Assembly (NCBI RefSeq): GCF_900108115.1
Contig: NZ_FTPU01000009.1
Span: 40,473 to 104,472 of the forward strand
Length of the DNA: 64,000 nucleotides
Direction: 5' to 3'
Source: Epilithonimonas bovis DSM 19482
GTDB lineage: Bacteria; Bacteroidota; Bacteroidia; Flavobacteriales; Weeksellaceae
Numbering within the stretch: position 1 is the stretch's first letter; every line of letters starts with the position of its first letter. A program made the position numbers and the translations under genes. Shown here in pieces: positions 60,682 to 64,000 of the stretch. The notes below the pieces were generated by a model. That model searched no databases. It saw only the letters and a list, made by a program, of their open reading frames with translations, and had not been told where the DNA came from.

Positions 60682-60850
60682 CTGCGGCGCAGCGCGTGAG
60701 CGATGGCAGTGGTTATCCTTTTTATTTTTTACCTGAAGCAATCTGTCAAAAAATCAAGGTTTGTGAAAAAATAAAAAGATAGGAACGGACAGCGCGGCCT
60801 GCTTGTTTTTGCATGGGATGGAGCCTGGAAAAACAAAAGGACACGCCCAA
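60682..60850 (+). repeat. Dispersed hairpin repeat, type B copy 2
   Basis: It begins GCGGCGCAGCGCGTGAGCGA, contains TTTTTATTTTTT paired with AAAAAATAAAAA across a central segment, then GATAGGAACGGACAGCGCGG and a tail with GGACACGCCC. The core GATGGCAGTGG ... CGGACAGCGCGG is like the type A elements (CGATGGCAGCGGC ... GCGGACAGCGGG), so types A and B seem related. It starts 9 bp after the glycosyltransferase stop. Confidence 0.65.
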
Positions 60851-60934
60851 AAAAAATATTATCTATTTGGTAATGATGGCATGCATTTTTCTATTATATT
60901 TATAAATCAAATTATTAATATAAAAAATCAAATC

Positions 60935-61171
60935 ATGGGAAATAAGACAAACGGCTTATTAGCTTTATTAGGATTGGGCGCTTTAGCTTGGTGGAAATAC
61001 AAAAAATCTTCTCCTGAAGATCAGCAAAAAGTGAAAGATACCATCAACACAGCAAAGAATAATCTTACAAAATTTGGTAACGACCTAAAAGGCAAAGCCA
61101 ATGACACTGTAGATCAACTGAAAAACAAAGCTGAAGAGCTGAAAAACGAAGCTCAGCAATCTGCTCAGTAA
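60935..61171 (+). CDS. YtxH-like small membrane-associated protein
   Basis: The 78-residue protein has a short N-terminal hydrophobic segment (LLALLGLGALAWWKY) then a charged helix with repeated Lys/Asp/Asn (NDLKGKANDTVDQLKNKAEE). Such YtxH-like proteins are stress-induced in Gram-positive bacteria, though homology here is only compositional. The ATG at 60935 is chosen because in-frame codons further upstream lie in the repeat. Terminated by a perfect hairpin. Confidence 0.75.
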   Translation: MGNKTNGLLALLGLGALAWWKYKKSSPEDQQKVKDTINTAKNNLTKFGNDLKGKANDTVDQLKNKAEELKNEAQQSAQ

Positions 61172-61175
61172 AAAT

Positions 61176-61213
61176 AAAAAAAGCCGGAAAAATTAATTTT
61201 TCCGGCTTTTTTT
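61176..61213 (+). terminator. Intrinsic terminator after the YtxH-like gene
   Basis: AAGCCGGAAAAA and TTTTTCCGGCTT form a perfect 12-bp stem around TTAA, with A-run before and T-run after. Confidence 0.93.
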
Positions 61214-61218
61214 GTAAA

Positions 61219-61257
61219 ACAAACCGCCACATTTTTGCAAATGTGGCGGTTTTTATT
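61219..61257 (-). terminator. Terminator of rpsA (bidirectional shape)
   Basis: AAACCGCCACATTT and AAATGTGGCGGTTT form a perfect 14-bp stem with loop TTGC (61221-61234 and 61239-61252). It is close to the rpsA stop at 61278 and, with the adjacent hairpin, separates the convergent genes. Confidence 0.88.
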
Positions 61258-61277
61258 TTGAGAAAAGATTCGGTAAA

Positions 61278-63074
61278 TTATTTACCTTCTTCCATTTTTC
61301 TTTTAAGTTCTGCTAATGCATCGATATCACCTAGTGTAGATCTTTCTTCGTTATTAGAAGATGCAGATGTACTGTGAGATCTGTTGTTAGACTCTCTTAC
61401 GTTTTTCTTCTCTTCATCACGGAAGATACCTGTATGAGAAACAACAACTCTTTTGAACTCTTTGTTGAATTCGATTACTTTGAATTCAGCTGTTTCACCT
61501 TTTTTGATTTTAGATCCGTCTTCCTTCTCTAATAATCTTGATGGGCAAAATGCTTCTACCTCAGCATCTTCGAACTGTACAGAAGCACCTTTGTCGTGAA
61601 CTTCTACTGCAGTACCTGTATGAACAGTACCTTCAGCATATTTAGTTTCGAATTTATCCCAAGGGTTTTCTGTCAATTGTTTGTGACCTAGAGATAATCT
61701 TCTTGCCTGAGTATCTAACTCAAGAACAATAACATCTAATTTATCACCTACGTTACAGAATTCTGATGGATGCTTGATTTTCTTAGTCCAAGAAAGATCA
61801 GAGATGTAGATCAAACCGTCGATACCTTCTTCTAACTCTACGAATACACCAAAGTTTGTGAAGTTTCTGACAGTTCCTACATGCTTAGAACCTACCGGAT
61901 ACTTAGCTTCGATATTTTCCCAAGGATCTTTAGATAATTGTTTCATACCCAAAGAGATTTTTCTGTCTTCTCTATCCAAAGTTAATACTTCAGCTTCTAC
62001 CTCGTCACCAACTTTTACGAAATCTCCGGCACTTCTCAAGTGAGTAGACCAAGACATTTCGGAAACGTGGATCAATCCTTCTACACCTGGAGCAATTTCT
62101 ACGAATGCACCATAGTCAGCAAGAACGACTACTTTACCTTTTACTTTGTCACCTACTTTAAGATCTGCAGACAGAGCATCCCAAGGATGAGCTTCTAACT
62201 GCTTCATACCCAATTGGATTCTTGTTTTCTCATCATCAAAATCAAGGATAACCACTTTTACAGTTTGTCCGTCTTCCAGGATTTCTGATGGATGGTTCAC
62301 TCTAGACCAAGAAAGGTCTGTAATGTGGATCAATCCGTCAACACCACCTAAATCTACGAATACACCGTAAGACGTGATGTTTTTAACAGTACCTTCAAGA
62401 ACCTGACCTTTTTCAAGCTGCGCGATGATTTCTTTTTTCTGACCTTCGATATCTGCTTCGATCAATGCTTTGTGAGATACTACTACGTTTTTGAACTCTG
62501 GGTTGATTTTCACAACTTTGAACTCCATAGTTTTACCTACGAACTGATCGTAATCTTTGATTGGCTTAACGTCGATTTGAGAACCTGGCAAGAATGCTTC
62601 GATACCGTAAACGTCAACGATCATACCACCTTTAGTTCTTGATTTTACAAAACCGTTTACGATTTCTCCGGTTTCGTGCAGTTCATTTACTTTATCCCAA
62701 GCTTTAAGCGTTCTAGCTTTTTTATGAGATAACTGTAACTGTCCTGATTTATCTTCTCTCTTATCCACCATTACTTCTACCACATCACCTACTTTAAGGC
62801 CTTGGTTGTAACGGAACTCGTTAAGAGAAATAACACCTTCTGATTTGAAGTTGATATCAACAATCGCTTCTTTATCAGTTAATCTTACCACTTTACCAGT
62901 GATGACATCATTGTCAGTAAGATCGTTAAGAGAACCGTTGTAGATCTCTTCCAACTCTTTCTTCTCGCTTCTGTCTTCTGCGTTAAGTCCTGATTCGAAA
63001 GATTCCCAATCAAATTGTTCTGGTGCTACGTTTTGGTTCAAAAGAACCTCTGCTGAATTTGTCTCTTTTGACAT
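61278..63074 (-). CDS. rpsA: Ribosomal protein S1
   Basis: The 598-residue protein binds mRNA on the 30S subunit. Six S1 domains follow one another: about 52-121 (VITGKVVRLTDKEAIVDINF), 135-205 (IVNGFVKSRTKGGMIVDVYG), 222-290 (LEGTVKNITSYGVFVDLGG), 307-377 (VKGKVVVLADYGAFVEIAP), 394-463 (HVGTVRNFTNFGVFVELEE) and 480-550 (HTGTAVEVHDKGASVQFED). The tail is acidic/basic and low in complexity. In a genome without clear Shine-Dalgarno sites, S1-based mRNA binding may carry extra weight. Confidence 0.96.
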   Translation of the reverse strand: MSKETNSAEVLLNQNVAPEQFDWESFESGLNAEDRSEKKELEEIYNGSLNDLTDNDVITGKVVRLTDKEAIVDINFKSEGVISLNEFRYNQGLKVGDVVEVMVDKREDKSGQLQLSHKKARTLKAWDKVNELHETGEIVNGFVKSRTKGGMIVDVYGIEAFLPGSQIDVKPIKDYDQFVGKTMEFKVVKINPEFKNVVVSHKALIEADIEGQKKEIIAQLEKGQVLEGTVKNITSYGVFVDLGGVDGLIHITDLSWSRVNHPSEILEDGQTVKVVILDFDDEKTRIQLGMKQLEAHPWDALSADLKVGDKVKGKVVVLADYGAFVEIAPGVEGLIHVSEMSWSTHLRSAGDFVKVGDEVEAEVLTLDREDRKISLGMKQLSKDPWENIEAKYPVGSKHVGTVRNFTNFGVFVELEEGIDGLIYISDLSWTKKIKHPSEFCNVGDKLDVIVLELDTQARRLSLGHKQLTENPWDKFETKYAEGTVHTGTAVEVHDKGASVQFEDAEVEAFCPSRLLEKEDGSKIKKGETAEFKVIEFNKEFKRVVVSHTGIFRDEEKKNVRESNNRSHSTSASSNNEERSTLGDIDALAELKRKMEEGK

Positions 63075-63397
63075 TTTCTAAAAAAATTTGTATTCCTATT
63101 TACTCAGACTTTGGCTTTGCTGTGAATCCTGAAAAATACGGAAGTTGTTAATTGTTAATGGTTTACTTCGCCCAAAGTGCGTTCACAAAAGTGGTGCAAA
63201 ATTAAGAAAAATATTTGAAATGAACAATATTTTCAAAGAACTTGAATTTAATTATAACTTACTGATAATCAAATAAATATTATGCGAATTTTTAGGAGCT
63301 ATTTCCCGCTATCCACTATTACTCCTCGCGCCAGGGCTTTTGTCCATCGCTTGCTGTGGGGTAACCGTTATTATCGGGGCTATTTTATAAGATGACA
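63075..63397 (-). other. Intergenic region upstream of rpsA with a type A repeat copy
   Basis: The region holds the diverged type A repeat at 63289-63386 on the minus strand. The rest, 63075-63288, should contain the rpsA promoter, but I see no exact TAnnTTTG box. Confidence 0.55.
63289..63386 (-). repeat. Dispersed structured repeat, type A, diverged copy 3
   Basis: On the minus strand it opens AATAGCCCCGATAATAACGG and closes GTGGATAGCGGGAAATAGCT followed by CCTAAAAA. The conserved ends (AGCCCCGAT, AGCGGG, GCTCCTAAAAA) match the copies at 14819 and 29869, while the middle hairpin differs. Confidence 0.55.
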
Positions 63398-63607
63398 TTA
63401 AACAAACTGACTGATAAACTCAGTCACTTCAACACAAAAGCAATTACAAACACCTAAGATTAAAACCATATTTGCCTTTAATCTTCCATTTTCTATTTTG
63501 GAAAGTTTACTTTGGGAGATGTTAAGCTGAATAGCTAACTCTTCTTGAGACATATTTTTCTCCTCACGTAACTTTTTTATCTTAGAGCCAAAATCTTTTT
63601 CGGTCAT
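63398..63607 (-). CDS. Small XRE-family regulator
   Basis: The 69-residue protein is a single helix-turn-helix: FGSKIKKLREEKNMSQEELA followed by LNISQSKLSKIENGRLKAN. The C-terminal ILGVCNCFCVEVTEFISQF is rich in Cys and shorter than usual. It sits alone between rpsA and the transposase remnant, so its target is unknown. Confidence 0.82.
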   Translation of the reverse strand: MTEKDFGSKIKKLREEKNMSQEELAIQLNISQSKLSKIENGRLKANMVLILGVCNCFCVEVTEFISQFV

Positions 63608-63738
63608 TAGTTAGTTCATTTGTGAATAACAAAATTAAAAAATTATTTTTCATTAAAAACCAATCCTGTCCTAAATAAAATTTATCATACATTATTTAGA
63701 CTATTTCATTGTGTTTATCCATTGAAATTTGCCAATTT

Positions 63739-64000
63739 TTAAAATAGAACCCCCTGCTGGAATTTTGGTGGTGGTTCTATGTGCTCCTCGAAGGGTTTAT
63801 CTAGCCATTTTTGCAAGTCGATTTTAACAAAGAGATTCAGTCGTATAAAAGCTACCAAATTGGATAAGTACCAGTCGAATTTTGATTGCGCCTTCAAAGC
63901 CTTAAGGATGAGAATGGTAATCAAGGCAGTCCAAATTTGTATCATCACCGCATTTTCTGAAGTTCCGATAAAAGATTTTATATGAAGTAATTGTTTAATG
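63739..64000 (-). CDS. IS4-type transposase, C-terminal part (cut by window edge)
   Basis: Reading from the right edge gives IKQLLHIKSFIGTSENAVMIQIWTALI and then KYDW-like SKFDWYLSNLVAFIRLNLFV and LQKWLDKPFEEH, ending in QQGVLF. This is the conserved C-terminal end (the KSFIGTSENA and WxALI segments) of IS4-family transposases common in Bacteroidota. The frame is open to the edge, so the element continues outside the window. The left terminal inverted repeat of the element was not found with confidence. Confidence 0.82.
   Translation of the reverse strand, partial: IKQLLHIKSFIGTSENAVMIQIWTALITILILKALKAQSKFDWYLSNLVAFIRLNLFVKIDLQKWLDKPFEEHIEPPPKFQQGVLF

Noticed and set aside
1..64000. CRISPR array, tRNA or rRNA genes
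   Set aside because: No regularly spaced direct repeats, no cloverleaf-like segment and no rRNA core sequences were found on either strand by eye.

Overview
The window is a chromosomal segment from a member of the Bacteroidota, class Flavobacteriia, most likely Chryseobacterium or a close Weeksellaceae relative. The evidence is the set of lineage markers (gliding proteins GldB and GldC, the type IX secretion protein PorT, mevalonate diphosphate decarboxylase, PurK/PurE, a TonB-dependent receptor), the recurrent promoter box TAnnTTTG typical of the phylum, the absence of Shine-Dalgarno sequences, AT-rich intergenic DNA, and several families of short hairpin repeats common in flavobacterial genomes. 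Almost all of it is ordinary housekeeping and membrane biology; no prophage, CRISPR array, tRNA or rRNA gene was seen.

Layout. 1-0.9 kb: two tandem secreted paralogues on the minus strand, the first cut by the window edge and the second broken by one in-frame amber codon. 1-7 kb: dnaG, clpP, tsaE, alanine dehydrogenase plus a DUF4258-type protein, then tyrA, which follows what looks like a complete transcription attenuator (18-codon leader peptide with three consecutive Tyr codons, mutually exclusive hairpins, terminator). 7-15 kb: purE and purK, separated by an EamA exporter and a small lipoprotein, with a 126-bp MITE-like element touching the purK stop codon; then a TSUP/DUF1634 transporter pair, a VOC protein and mvaD. 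15-27 kb: an ABC-2 exporter, a periplasmic class II cyclic-nucleotide phosphodiesterase, a DEAD-box helicase with a DEFD motif, an orphan histidine kinase, a mutarotase-like protein, an HD domain fused to a Pycsar-type membrane effector domain (PycTM), an e(P4)-type phosphatase, a large GAF protein and rlmN. 27.7-28.3 kb: a toxin-antitoxin locus whose YoeB-type toxin is out of frame at a run of seven T.

28-44 kb: nucleotidase, polyprenyl synthetase, a DUF2975/XRE pair with a perfect palindromic operator, rarA, dedA, a 2-hydroxyacid dehydrogenase, an amino acid permease, a DUF2339 protein, pheA, a cystathionine gamma-synthase/lyase, gldC and gldB. 44-53 kb: nadE, ribD, ubiE-porT, a coiled-coil gene with zapA, a structured RNA that fits 6S RNA in shape and position, rny and hsp20. 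53-64 kb: gamma-glutamyltranspeptidase, a TonB-dependent receptor, a pentapeptide-repeat/bestrophin operon, a GT4 glycosyltransferase, a YtxH-like protein, rpsA, a small XRE regulator and the C-terminal part of an IS4-type transposase running off the right edge.

The parts that most deserve a second look are the Tyr attenuator before tyrA, the 6S-like RNA between zapA and rny, the HD-PycTM fusion, the frameshifted YoeB, the MITE-like element and the dispersed hairpin repeats. All calls rest on reading the sequence and remembered family features; no database search was run.
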